Of a stretch of 64,000 nucleotides of DNA, positions 35,608 to 44,278 are shown piece by piece. Origin of the DNA: Sphingomonas sp. OV641 (GTDB taxonomy: Bacteria > Pseudomonadota > Alphaproteobacteria > Sphingomonadales > Sphingomonadaceae). The notes under the pieces are model-generated. The model was given only the letters and a program-made list of their open reading frames with translations, had not been told where the DNA came from and did no database searches. Positions within the stretch are counted from its first letter, which is position 1. Every line of letters begins with the position of its first letter. The translations under genes and the position numbers were made by a program. The DNA lies in assembly GCF_900109205.1 (NCBI RefSeq), contig NZ_FNZB01000002.1, positions 186,001-250,000 of the forward strand, in the 5' to 3' direction.

Positions 35608-38322
35608 CTATGCTTCCCGAACCAGCGCCTTCAACCGATAGAGCTGGTCCAGCGCCTCGCGCGGCGAAAGCGTATCGACGTCCAGCCCTTCCACCGCTTC
35701 GCGCAGCGGATCGCGCGCCTCCTCCACTGCCGCCGCTGCCGCGGCGAACAACGGCAGATCATCCAGCCCCGCCGCCAGCCCGCCGGTCTTTGCGCGACCC
35801 GCCTCCAGCTTCGCCAGCACCGATTTCGCCCGCGCCACCGTCGCCGGTGGCATGCCCGCGAGCCGCGCCACGGCAAGGCCATAGCTGCGATCCGCCGGCC
35901 CCTCCGCCACTTCGTGCAGCAGGACCAGCTCGCCCTTCCACTCGCGTGCCCGCACGTGATGCAGCGACAAAGCGTCGCAGCGCTCGGCGAGCCGCGTCAG
36001 TTCGTGGTAATGCGTCGCGAACAGGCAGCGGCAGCGATTGTCCTCATGGATCGCCTCGACCACCGCCCAGGCGATCGCGAGCCCGTCATAGGTCGAGGTG
36101 CCGCGCCCCACTTCGTCCAGGATGACGAAGCTGTTGGGCGTCGCCTGCGCCAGGATGGCGGCGGTTTCGACCATCTCGACCATGAAGGTGGAGCGCCCGC
36201 GCGCCAGATTGTCCGACGCACCGACGCGGCTGAACAATCGGTCGACCAACCCCAGCGTCGCGCTGGTCGCGGGCACATAGCTCCCCGCCTGCGCCAGCAC
36301 CGCGATCAGCGCATTCTGCCGCAGGAACGTCGACTTGCCGCCCATGTTCGGCCCCGTCACGAGCCAGAGCCGCGACGCTTCCGACAGCGCGCAATCATTG
36401 GCGACGAACCGCTCGCCCGATTTCGCCACCGCCGCCTCGACCACCGGGTGCCGACCGCCGGTGATCTCGAAACACGGATGTTCCACCAGGCTCGGCCGCG
36501 CCCAGCCGCCCTCGGCCGCCCGCTCCGCCAGCCCCGCCGCCACATCCAGCCGCGCCAGCGCATCGGCGGTCGCCGCGATCGGCTCGGCCGATGCCAGTGC
36601 GGCGGCGATGAGATCCTCCAGATGCGCCGCCTCGGCCGCCACCGCATGTGCGCCGGCCTGCGTCACCCGGCTCGCCACCTCATGCAGCTCGGGCGCGTTG
36701 AAGCGCACTGCGCCCGCCATCGTCTGGCGGTGCGTAAAGCCGCTGTCGGGCTTCATCAGCGCATCGGCATTCTTCGCCGGCACCTCGACATGATAGCCCA
36801 GCACATTGTTGTGCCGGATCTTCAGCGCGTTGATCCCGGTCTCGGTGCGATAGCGCGCCTCCAGCGCCGCGATCGCCCGCCGCCCGCCGGATCCGGCGTC
36901 GCGCAGATCGTCGAGCGCCGCGTCATAGCCTTCCGCGATGAAGCCGCCGTTCGCGGCATCGATAGGCGGCGAGGGCACCAGCGCGCGCTTGAGCAGGTCG
37001 ATCAGCTCCCCATGGCCGCGCAGCCGGGGCGTGAGCTGAGAGAGCAGGTTACCCCCTTCCCCCGTTCGCCCTGAGCTTGTTGAAGCCTGTCCTGAGCTTT
37101 GCCGAAGGGGGCGTGTCGCAAGCGCAGCGCCCTCGATCCGTGCTTCGACAGGCTCAGCACGAACGGTGTGGGGGGCAACGGGCTCAAGAGCCTCCGCCAG
37201 AAGCCACGCCCCGTCCAGCCCGTCGCGCAGCTGCCCCAGATCGCGCGGGGAGCCACGCCCCGCCGCCAACCGCCCGATCGCTCGCCCGATGTCGGGCAGT
37301 GCGCGCAACCGCTCGCGCAGCCGCGCGCACAGGTCGGCATCATCGTGGAACAAGGTCACCAGCGCCAGCCGCGCCTCGATCGCTGCCTTGTCCATCAGCG
37401 GCGCACCGATATCGGCCGCAAGCAACCGCGCGCCCGCGCCCGTCACCGTACGATCCACCGCATCCAGCAGGCTGCCCTTGCGCGTTCCGCCCGACGTGCA
37501 GGTCAGTTCCAGGCTGTCGCGCGTCGCCGCATCGATCGCCATCGTCTCCGCACTGCGGCGGATCACCGGCGCACGCAGGAACGGCAGCGCGCCCTTTCCA
37601 TTATGGTCGAGATAGGCGATCAGCCCGCCTGCCGCGGCCAGCATCGCGCGGTCGAACTGGCCGAAGCCGTCGAGCGTCGCGACGCCATGCAGGCGCTTCA
37701 GCCGCTCCTCAGCCCGCGCGCTGTCGAAATCGCCGCGCGGTCGCCACACCGTCGCCGGCGCATCGCTGCCCTCTGCCGCGACCACTTCCGCCGCCGCCAG
37801 CCGGGCGAGCTCCGCGCCCAGCGCCTGGGGGGAGCAGGCGATCACCTCGAACCGCCCGGTCGACACGTCCGCCGCCGCGATCCCGACCACGCCCGCCGCC
37901 TCACCGACGGCGACGCACCAGTTCGCACTGCGCGCATCGAGCAGCGCTTCCTCGGTCAGCGTGCCCGCCGTGACGAAGCGGATGATCGCCCGGTTGACCA
38001 GCGCCTTCGATCCGCGCGCCTTGCGCGCTTCCTCCGGGCTCTCCGTCTGTTCGGCGATCGCGACGCGGTGCCCCGCCTTGATCAGCCGCTGGAGATAGGC
38101 GGTCGCCGAATGAACCGGCACGCCGCACATCGGGATCTTGACGCCGGCGTGCTCGCCCCGCGCGGTCAGCGCAATGTCGAGCACGCCGCTCGCGATGCGC
38201 GCATCCTCGAAGAACAGCTCGAAGAAATCGCCCATGCGATAGAACAGCAGGCAATCGCCCGCCTCTTCCTTCAGCGCCAGATATTGCGCCATCATCGGCG
38301 TGGGAGCGGTGGGTTCGGCCAT
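35608..38322 (-). CDS. mutS: DNA mismatch repair protein MutS, with an in-frame repeat insertion
   Basis: I start at the ATG at 38322 (MAEPTAPTPMMAQYLALKEE), giving 904 residues; an upstream in-frame start adds 19 unlikely residues. The mismatch-contacting motif FYRMGDFFELF (about residues 27-37) carries the Phe-x-Glu wedge. Walker A is GPNMGGKST and Walker B VILDEVGRGTSTYDG. About residues 386-420, in the core domain III region, are encoded by a 105-bp palindromic dispersed repeat (37062-37166). It adds about 35 residues (VRAEPVEARIEG...ASTSSGRTG) without breaking the frame. All catalytic motifs are intact, so the protein is probably active. Confidence 0.96.
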   Translation of the reverse strand: MAEPTAPTPMMAQYLALKEEAGDCLLFYRMGDFFELFFEDARIASGVLDIALTARGEHAGVKIPMCGVPVHSATAYLQRLIKAGHRVAIAEQTESPEEARKARGSKALVNRAIIRFVTAGTLTEEALLDARSANWCVAVGEAAGVVGIAAADVSTGRFEVIACSPQALGAELARLAAAEVVAAEGSDAPATVWRPRGDFDSARAEERLKRLHGVATLDGFGQFDRAMLAAAGGLIAYLDHNGKGALPFLRAPVIRRSAETMAIDAATRDSLELTCTSGGTRKGSLLDAVDRTVTGAGARLLAADIGAPLMDKAAIEARLALVTLFHDDADLCARLRERLRALPDIGRAIGRLAAGRGSPRDLGQLRDGLDGAWLLAEALEPVAPHTVRAEPVEARIEGAALATRPLRQSSGQASTSSGRTGEGGNLLSQLTPRLRGHGELIDLLKRALVPSPPIDAANGGFIAEGYDAALDDLRDAGSGGRRAIAALEARYRTETGINALKIRHNNVLGYHVEVPAKNADALMKPDSGFTHRQTMAGAVRFNAPELHEVASRVTQAGAHAVAAEAAHLEDLIAAALASAEPIAATADALARLDVAAGLAERAAEGGWARPSLVEHPCFEITGGRHPVVEAAVAKSGERFVANDCALSEASRLWLVTGPNMGGKSTFLRQNALIAVLAQAGSYVPATSATLGLVDRLFSRVGASDNLARGRSTFMVEMVETAAILAQATPNSFVILDEVGRGTSTYDGLAIAWAVVEAIHEDNRCRCLFATHYHELTRLAERCDALSLHHVRAREWKGELVLLHEVAEGPADRSYGLAVARLAGMPPATVARAKSVLAKLEAGRAKTGGLAAGLDDLPLFAAAAAAVEEARDPLREAVEGLDVDTLSPREALDQLYRLKALVREA
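37062..37166. repeat. Dispersed palindromic repeat, family A, inside mutS (in frame)
   Basis: The left edge CCGTTCGCCCTGAGCTTG and the right edge GCTTCGACAGGCTCAGCACG...GAACGG match the arms of the 82-bp repeats at 52497-52578 and 61256-61337. This copy is 105 bp because an extra partial arm (CCTGTCCTGAGCTTTGCCGA) is present inside. 105 is a multiple of three, and the mutS frame through it has no stop codon. Confidence 0.9.
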
Positions 38323-38509
38323 GGCTTTCGGGTGTCGGAACGGGCGGTGGAGACGTGGCGGATGCGAAGCGGGCGGCATGTGCCGCGCCGCCCGGCGGAT
38401 CGCCCCTGTCTAGCCAGACATGCCGCCGCTGACGAGAGCGCTTTGGCCGCAAGCGGCGGGACGCGCGCGCCCGCGCCGTCTATCAGGACGTTGCCGAAGG
38501 AGCCGCGCC

Positions 38510-39004
38510 ATGACCTTTGCGACCACCATTGTCCCCTCGCCCACCGGCGATCTCACGCTGATCGCCAGCGACGCGGGCCTTGCCGCGATCCTGTGGGATG
38601 ACGATGCGGCGATGCAGGCCCGTTACGCGCCGCGCATCGCGGCGCCCGATCATCCGGTGATCGCCGCTGCCGTCCGGCAGCTCGAGGAATATTTCGCCGG
38701 CACCCGCCGCACCTTCGATCTGCCGCTCGATCCCGTCGGCACCGCCTTCCAGCGCGCGGTCTGGGCGCAGTTGCTCGCCATCCCTTATGGCGAGACGCGC
38801 AGCTATGCCGATATCGCCCGCGCGATCGGCCGGCCCAGCGCGACGCGGGCGGTCGGCGCGGCGAACGGGCGCAATCCGCTGCCGATCGTCGCGCCGTGCC
38901 ACCGGGTGATCGGCAGCAACGGCGCGCTTACCGGGTTCGGCGGCGGCTTGCCGAACAAGATCCTGCTGCTCGATCTCGAAAGCCGCGTCAGCCGGCTTTG
39001 TTGA
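38510..39004 (+). CDS. ogt: Methylated-DNA-[protein]-cysteine S-methyltransferase
   Basis: The ATG at 38510 gives 164 residues; the longer frame lacks family similarity. It has the Ogt/Ada C-terminal core: FQRAVWAQLLAIPYGETRSYADIARAIGRPSATRAVGAANGRNPLPIVAPCHRVIG, where PCHRV holds the acceptor cysteine (near residue 129) and RAVGAANGRNP the DNA-binding helix-wing. It repairs O6-alkylguanine by suicidal methyl transfer. It is divergent from mutS, an apt pairing of two DNA repair genes, and its end overlaps the convergent SDR gene by 17 bp. Confidence 0.94.
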   Translation: MTFATTIVPSPTGDLTLIASDAGLAAILWDDDAAMQARYAPRIAAPDHPVIAAAVRQLEEYFAGTRRTFDLPLDPVGTAFQRAVWAQLLAIPYGETRSYADIARAIGRPSATRAVGAANGRNPLPIVAPCHRVIGSNGALTGFGGGLPNKILLLDLESRVSRLC

Positions 39005-39755
39005 GGAAGCTGGCATTCAGCCGCGCGAAGACGGCGCCATGCGCGGCATCGTCCTGCGCCGCGCGCAGCGGACGACAGCGCGCCACCACGATCTCCTCAC
39101 CCGTCGGGTTCGCCTCCAGGATCGCCATCACCTCGGCGATGTAATCGGCAAGCGGCATCGCATTGGGGTCGGTGTCATGCCCCGGCATCAGCTCGGTCTG
39201 CACCCCCGGCGGCACGAGCTCGATCACGCCGACACCGCTGCCCGCCAGTTGCACGCGCAGCGATTGGGACCAGCTGTGGATCGCTGCCTTGGTCGCGCAA
39301 TAGGTCGGCGTCGCGACCAGCGGCACAAAGGCGAGGCCTGAGGAGACCGTCATGATGGTCGCCCCGTCCTTGTCCTTCAGGTGCGGCAGCAGCGCGGCGG
39401 TCAGCCGGATCGGGCCGAGCAGGTTCGTCGTGATCGTCGCCTCGGCCGTGTCGAGCGTCCATTCGTCGGCCGCGACATCTTCCGCCACCATGATCCCGGC
39501 ATTCTGGATCACGACGTTAAGATCGGGATGCTCGGCAACCAGCCGGGCGGACACTTCGCGTATCGCAGCCGGATCGCCCACGTCCAGCATCACGGCCGCC
39601 ATGCCCGGATTGGCCGCAACCACGTCGTCCAGCGCCGCCTGCCGCCGACCCGCGACGATCACCTTGTTGCCCTTGGCATGCAGCGCCTCCGCAAGCGCAC
39701 GGCCGATGCCGCTGCCCCCGCCGGTGATCAGGATCGTGTTGCCCGAGATGTTCAT
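38988..39755 (-). CDS. Short-chain dehydrogenase/reductase, DltE-like
   Basis: The ATG at 39755 gives 255 residues starting MNISGNTILITGGGSGIGRALAEALHAKG, the TGxxxGxG cofactor loop of classical SDRs. Further marks are the NAG motif (VVIQNAGIM), the catalytic serine segment MTVSSGLAFVP, and YCATKAAIHSW (YxxxK). The sequence resembles the DltE/COG3967 oxidoreductases, often paired with HxlR regulators. It is divergent from an HxlR gene 85 bp away and convergent with ogt. Confidence 0.9.
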   Translation of the reverse strand: MNISGNTILITGGGSGIGRALAEALHAKGNKVIVAGRRQAALDDVVAANPGMAAVMLDVGDPAAIREVSARLVAEHPDLNVVIQNAGIMVAEDVAADEWTLDTAEATITTNLLGPIRLTAALLPHLKDKDGATIMTVSSGLAFVPLVATPTYCATKAAIHSWSQSLRVQLAGSGVGVIELVPPGVQTELMPGHDTDPNAMPLADYIAEVMAILEANPTGEEIVVARCRPLRAAQDDAAHGAVFARLNASFLNKAG

Positions 39756-39830
39756 GCTGGCCTCCATCGGAATTGCTGGACTGCAGATAGTCCCCGTGGT
39801 TACCATCGGGAAGAAGGCACCTGAAAGTGG

Positions 39831-39840
39831 GGTACTTACC
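39831..39840. promoter_or_regulatory. Candidate HxlR operator upstream of the SDR/HxlR pair
   Basis: The palindrome GGTA-CT-TACC lies directly before the HxlR start codon, and a related GGTTACC lies about 30 bases upstream at 39799-39805. Two such sites between divergent genes fit autoregulation by a dimeric HxlR protein. Inference from pattern. Confidence 0.28.
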
Positions 39841-40236
39841 GTGCAGATACCGGAAATCGATCACGACTACCCCGCCGATCTCGATCCGCGGGTGGAGGCG
39901 CTCGTCACTCAGGTGATCGGCCGCGTCGCCGACAAATGGACCATGATCCTGCTGGAGGTGCTGACCGAAGCCGGCGAGCAGCGCTTCTCGCAGCTGCTGC
40001 GCGCAGCAGAGGGCATCAGCCAGAAGATGCTGACTCAGACGCTGCGCCAGATGGAACGTGACGGGCTCGTCATCCGCACGGTTCATGCGGCCGTCCCCCC
40101 GCGCGTTGACTATCGCCTGACCGATCTCGGCGAAGGGCTCAGCTATGCCTTTTGCGGGGTCTGGGTGTGGGCGGCGAAGAATGTCGATCGGATCGAGGCT
40201 GCCCGCGCCGCCTTCGACGAACGTGCGGCGGCATGA
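39841..40236 (+). CDS. HxlR-family transcriptional regulator
   Basis: The GTG at 39841 gives 131 residues. The HxlR winged helix covers ALVTQVIGRVADKWTMILLEVLTEAGEQRFSQLLRAAEGISQKMLTQTLRQMERDGLVIR at about residues 18-77 and ends in PPRVDYRLTDLGEGL. The position near residue 22 where many HxlR sensors have cysteine is not cysteine here. It probably controls the divergent SDR gene. The stop overlaps the tag start by 4 bp. Confidence 0.88.
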   Translation: MQIPEIDHDYPADLDPRVEALVTQVIGRVADKWTMILLEVLTEAGEQRFSQLLRAAEGISQKMLTQTLRQMERDGLVIRTVHAAVPPRVDYRLTDLGEGLSYAFCGVWVWAAKNVDRIEAARAAFDERAAA

Positions 40237-40769
40237 CGATCCGTTGTCAATGGGCGGAGAGCAACGATCTCATGCGCGCCTACCACGACACCGAATGGGG
40301 CGTGCCGCAGCACGATCCGCGGATGCTGTGGGAGATGCTGATGCTGGAAGGCTTCCAGGCCGGCCTGTCCTGGCAGGTGATCCTCAACAAGCGCGCCGCT
40401 TTCCGCGCTGCCTTCGCCGGCTTCGATCCCGCGGCGGTCGCGGCGTTCGGCGATGCGGATGTCGAGCGCCTGATGGCGGACGCCGGCATCGTGCGCGCCC
40501 GCGCCAAGATCCTCGCTACCATCCGCGGCGCCCAGATCTATCTGGAAATGGGCGCGTCGGGCTTCCACGATTTCTGCTGGGGCTTCACCGATGGCAAGCC
40601 GGTCGTCAGCGACGGCACGCAATGGCTCGCCACCACGCCGCTGTCCGAACGCATCTCCAAGGAAATGAAGCGCCGCGGCTTCAAGTTCGTCGGCCCGACG
40701 ATTGTTTACGCCTGGATGCAGGCGGTCGGGATCGTCGAAGACCATCAGCGCGACTGCTTTCGCCGTTGA
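40233..40769 (+). CDS. tag: DNA-3-methyladenine glycosylase I
   Basis: The ATG at 40233 gives 178 residues starting TIRCQWAESNDLMRAYHDTEWGVPQHDP. The zinc ligands of Tag are visible as Cys5 and His18 at the N-terminus and the DHQRDC pair (His and Cys) at the C-terminus. The helix-hairpin-helix region around ILNKRAAFRAAFAGFDP matches the family. It excises 3-methyladenine from alkylated DNA and is translationally coupled to the HxlR gene. With ogt nearby this makes a small alkylation-repair neighbourhood. Confidence 0.95.
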   Translation: MTIRCQWAESNDLMRAYHDTEWGVPQHDPRMLWEMLMLEGFQAGLSWQVILNKRAAFRAAFAGFDPAAVAAFGDADVERLMADAGIVRARAKILATIRGAQIYLEMGASGFHDFCWGFTDGKPVVSDGTQWLATTPLSERISKEMKRRGFKFVGPTIVYAWMQAVGIVEDHQRDCFRR

Positions 40770-40841
40770 CGTTTGCGTGCGGTTTGCATCGCCCCCTGCA
40801 CCCCCTAAAGGCTTGGGATGTAACCTTCCGCCGGGGGCGAG

Positions 40842-43106
40842 ATGACCGACAAGACCAACACGACGATCCAGTTCTCGGAGCGCGAGGCGCTGCTGTTCCA
40901 TTCGGAGGGACGCCCGGGCAAGATCGAGATCATCGCGTCCAAGCCGATGGCGACGCAGCGCGATCTGTCGCTGGCCTATTCGCCCGGCGTCGCGGTGCCG
41001 GTGCAGGCCATCGCCGACGATCCCGCGACCGCTTATGACTATACCGCCAAGGGCAATCTGGTCGCCGTCATCTCCAACGGCACCGCGATCCTGGGCATGG
41101 GCAATCTCGGCGCGCTCGCCTCCAAGCCGGTGATGGAAGGCAAGGCGGTGCTGTTCAAGCGCTTCGCCGACGTCGATTCGATCGACCTCGAAGTGAAGAC
41201 CGAGGACGTCGACGCCTTCATCAACTGCGTGGAACTGCTGGAGCCATCATTCGGCGGCATCAACCTTGAAGACATCAAGGCCCCCGAATGCTTCATCATC
41301 GAGCAGACGCTGCGCGAACGGATGAACATCCCGGTCTTCCATGACGACCAGCACGGCACCGCGATCATCACCGCGGCCGGCATCATCAACGCCTGCCTGC
41401 TGACCAAGCGCTCGCTCAAGGACATCAAGGTCGTCGTCAACGGCGCCGGCGCCGCCGCGATCGCCTGTACCGAGCTGATGAAGGCGATGGGCGTGCAGCA
41501 CGACAATGTCATCATGTGCGATCGCACCGGCGTGATCTACCAAGGCCGCGAGGACGTGAACCAGTGGCAGTCGGCGCACGCTGCCGTCACCGACCGGCGC
41601 ACGCTGACCGAGGCGCTGCACGGCGCGGACGTGTTCCTGGGCCTCTCCGCCGCCGGCGCGCTGAAGCCCGAAATGGTCAAGGACATGGCCCCCGCGCCGA
41701 TCATCTTCGCCATGGCCAATCCGGAGCCGGAGATCCGCCCCGAACTGGCGAAGGAGGCGCGCCCCGACGCGATCATCGCCACCGGCCGGTCGGACTATCC
41801 CAACCAGGTCAACAACGTCATCGGCTTCCCGTTCATCTTCCGCGGCGCGCTCGACGTACGCGCGACCGGGATCAACGATGCGATGAAGATCGCCGCCGCG
41901 CAGGCGATCGCCGAGCTGGCGCGCGAGCGCGTGCCCGAGGAAGTCGCCGCGGCCTATGGCGTGCAGCATGTCTTCGGCCCCGATTACATCATCCCGGCGC
42001 CGTTCGACCCGCGCCTGATGGAAGTCGTTTCCGCCGCGGTTGCCAAGGCGGCGATGGATTCGGGCGTCGCCACGCGCCCGATCCTCGACATGGACGGCTA
42101 TCGCCAGAGCCTGCGCGCGCGGCTCAACCCGACCACCTCGGTGCTCAGCCTCGCATACGAGGGCGCGCGCGCGCATCCCAAGCGGGTGCTGTTCGCGGAA
42201 GGCGAGGAGGAAGTGGTGCTTCGCGCAGCCGTCAACTTCAAGGAAGGCGGCTACGGCATCCCCGTGCTGGTCGGCCGTGATGACGTGCCCGATCGGCTGC
42301 GCGCGCTCGGCATCCAGAATCCGGAAGAATATGAGCTGCACAACAGCCGCATCTCGCCGCTGGTGCCGCAGATGGTCGACTTCCTCTACAAGCGGCTCCA
42401 GCGGCGCGGCTATCTGCGCCGCGATTGCGAGCGGATGATCAACCAGGATCGGAACATTTTCGGCGCGGTGCTGCTGCAGCTTGGCCATGCCGATGCGATG
42501 ATCACCGGCATCACGCGCACCTGGGCACAGTCCATGCGCGAGGTGCGCCGCGTGATCGATCCGGAGGCCGGCCGCACCCCCTTTGGCATTCACGTCATGG
42601 TCGGGCAGAGCCACACCGTGTTCATCGCCGACACGACGATGAACGAGCGGCCAACGCCCGAACAGATGGCCGACATCGCAGAGCAGACGGCTGCGGTCGC
42701 GCGTCGCATGGGCCATGAACCGCGCGTCGCTTTCCTCAGCTATTCCACCTTCGGCAATCCCAAGGGCACCTTCCTGGAACGGATCCGCGATGCCGTGACC
42801 GAACTGGACAAGCGCAACGTCGGCTTCGAATATGAAGGCGAGATGCCGCCAGACGTGGCGCTCAATCCCAAGCAGATGGCCAATTACCCGTTCGCCCGCC
42901 TGTCCGGCCCGGCCAATGTGCTGATCATGCCCGGCCTCCAGTCGGCGCATATCTCCGCCAAGCTGCTGCGCGAACTGGGCGGGGATAGCGTGATCGGCCC
43001 GATGCTGATCGGCATGGAGAAGCCGGTGCAGATCGCCCCGATGACCTCGACCGCGGGCGACCTGATGACGCTTGCCGTGCTCGCGGCGGGCGGCATCGCG
43101 CGCTAA
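40842..43106 (+). CDS. maeB: NADP-dependent malic enzyme with phosphotransacetylase-like domain
   Basis: The 754-residue protein is MaeB-type. An N-terminal malic domain (REALLFHSEGRPGKIEIIASKPM; FHDDQHGTAIITAAG near residue 165) is followed by an NAD(P)-binding domain with VNGAGAAAIACTELM. From about residue 440 comes a phosphate acetyl/butyryltransferase-like domain (RVLFAEGEEEVVLRAAVNFKEGG). It decarboxylates malate to pyruvate; the C-terminal domain is thought to be regulatory and to mediate oligomers. It stands as a single gene and is followed by a hairpin. Confidence 0.96.
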   Translation: MTDKTNTTIQFSEREALLFHSEGRPGKIEIIASKPMATQRDLSLAYSPGVAVPVQAIADDPATAYDYTAKGNLVAVISNGTAILGMGNLGALASKPVMEGKAVLFKRFADVDSIDLEVKTEDVDAFINCVELLEPSFGGINLEDIKAPECFIIEQTLRERMNIPVFHDDQHGTAIITAAGIINACLLTKRSLKDIKVVVNGAGAAAIACTELMKAMGVQHDNVIMCDRTGVIYQGREDVNQWQSAHAAVTDRRTLTEALHGADVFLGLSAAGALKPEMVKDMAPAPIIFAMANPEPEIRPELAKEARPDAIIATGRSDYPNQVNNVIGFPFIFRGALDVRATGINDAMKIAAAQAIAELARERVPEEVAAAYGVQHVFGPDYIIPAPFDPRLMEVVSAAVAKAAMDSGVATRPILDMDGYRQSLRARLNPTTSVLSLAYEGARAHPKRVLFAEGEEEVVLRAAVNFKEGGYGIPVLVGRDDVPDRLRALGIQNPEEYELHNSRISPLVPQMVDFLYKRLQRRGYLRRDCERMINQDRNIFGAVLLQLGHADAMITGITRTWAQSMREVRRVIDPEAGRTPFGIHVMVGQSHTVFIADTTMNERPTPEQMADIAEQTAAVARRMGHEPRVAFLSYSTFGNPKGTFLERIRDAVTELDKRNVGFEYEGEMPPDVALNPKQMANYPFARLSGPANVLIMPGLQSAHISAKLLRELGGDSVIGPMLIGMEKPVQIAPMTSTAGDLMTLAVLAAGGIAR

Positions 43107-43117
43107 TCTGCTTCGTC

Positions 43118-43142
43118 GCCCGCGGTGATCACCACCGCGGGC
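43118..43142 (+). terminator. Hairpin terminator after maeB
   Basis: A perfect 10-bp stem (GCCCGCGGTG and complement) with loop ATCAC, 12 bases after the maeB stop. No T tract follows. Confidence 0.6.
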
Positions 43143-43278
43143 GCCATAAAGCTGAACGAAGCTGAACGATCTGCGACGTGCCGTTACACTTGAGCGGCGC
43201 TTGCGACACAGCCGCGCGACAGCCCGCGCCTACCTCTGTTTCCGTCGCCACCAAGCGACGGAAAAGAGGAGTAAGATC

Positions 43279-43611
43279 ATGAAGAGCGCGTTTCGGCATC
43301 TCGCCCTTGTCCTGGCCGGTATGGGTGTCGCAACCGCCGCCGTTCCCGCTACGGCGCAGGGGTGGCAGTCGATCAACCAGCGCCAGCGCACCATTGATGC
43401 GCGCATCGATCAGGGCGTGCGCAGCGGCGCGCTGAACCGTGCCGAAGCCGGGCGCCTGCGCAGCCAGTTCCGCGATCTGACGCGGCTGGAAGATCGCTAC
43501 CGCCGCAGCGGCAATGGCCTTTCCGCCGCGGAACGCCGCGACCTCAACGCCCGCTATGACCGGCTGAGCGCCCGCGTCCGGATCCAGAAGAACGATCGCC
43601 ACTACCGTTGA
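43279..43611 (+). CDS. Small exported helical protein of unknown function
   Basis: The ATG at 43279, after an AGAGGAG site, gives 110 residues. A signal peptide ends at PATAQG (about residue 27). The mature part is highly basic and helical, with QRTIDARIDQGVRSGALNRAEAGRLRSQFRDLTRLEDRYRRSGNGLSAAERRDLNARYDRL, a pattern seen in sphingomonad periplasmic proteins of unknown role. It probably sits in the periplasm. It precedes a glycine-zipper lipoprotein gene. Confidence 0.75.
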   Translation: MKSAFRHLALVLAGMGVATAAVPATAQGWQSINQRQRTIDARIDQGVRSGALNRAEAGRLRSQFRDLTRLEDRYRRSGNGLSAAERRDLNARYDRLSARVRIQKNDRHYR

Positions 43612-43697
43612 TTCATCGGCCGCATCGCTTCGCTTCGTCGCAACCTTTCGCCCGGCCCAGCCATTGGGTTTTGGTCAAAGGTACGAAGGAGGAAGCG

Positions 43698-44105
43698 ATG
43701 CGGAAAGTTGCGTTGGCCGCAATCGGTGCGGCAACCATGGTCAGCGGCTGCATGGGCACCGGCTATGACTCGGGCTATGGCGGCGGAGGCTATTCCGCCT
43801 ATGACTATAACCGTCCCGATCCCGCCTACGGCGGTTATGAAGCGGACCGTTATTATCGAGACGACAAGCGATACAGCGAACGCCGGCTGAGGGACAATGA
43901 TCGCGTCTATGCCGGTCGAGACGGGCGCTATTATTGCCGCCGCGATGATGGCACCACTGGCCTGATCGTCGGCGGCATTGCAGGCGGCGTGCTCGGCACG
44001 GCGCTTCGTCCGGGCGGATCGGGCCTCCTCGGCGCGCTGCTTGGCGGCGCTGGCGGCGCCGCGCTCGGCAAGTCGATCGACAAGGACAATGTGCGCTGCC
44101 GCTGA
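43698..44105 (+). CDS. Glycine-zipper lipoprotein
   Basis: The ATG at 43698, with GGAGG before it, gives 135 residues. The signal peptide ends in a lipobox-like VSGC (cysteine near residue 18). A tyrosine- and glycine-rich stretch follows, then a glycine-zipper membrane motif (GLIVGGIAGGVLGTALRPGGSGLLGALLGGAGGAALG). This layout is that of the glycine-zipper 2TM / 17-kDa-antigen group of outer-membrane lipoproteins, whose role is structural or unknown. Confidence 0.82.
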   Translation: MRKVALAAIGAATMVSGCMGTGYDSGYGGGGYSAYDYNRPDPAYGGYEADRYYRDDKRYSERRLRDNDRVYAGRDGRYYCRRDDGTTGLIVGGIAGGVLGTALRPGGSGLLGALLGGAGGAALGKSIDKDNVRCR

Positions 44106-44125
44106 GGCGCTTCAACTGAGACGCA

Positions 44126-44156
44126 CCCGCCGTGGGCCAGCAGGCACCGCGGCGGG
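44126..44156 (+). terminator. Possible terminator hairpin after the glycine-zipper gene
   Basis: CCCGCCG and its complement flank an imperfect inner stem about 20 bases after the stop. No T run follows. Confidence 0.4.
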
Positions 44157-44278
44157 CGCGCTCAACAGGGTGTTCGCCGCGCATCCATTAACGCAATCGA
44201 CTTAAACCCTCTTCCCTCCACGCGCCTGACGAGGCATCCTCGCCGGCGAGCGGCCCGAGACCGCAAGTGGAGAGACGG

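Noticed and set aside
35410..37074. Long + strand frame opposite mutS
   Set aside because: Arg/His-rich antisense frame with no family signature.
41247..42950. Long - strand frame opposite maeB
   Set aside because: Shadow of a well-identified malic enzyme gene.
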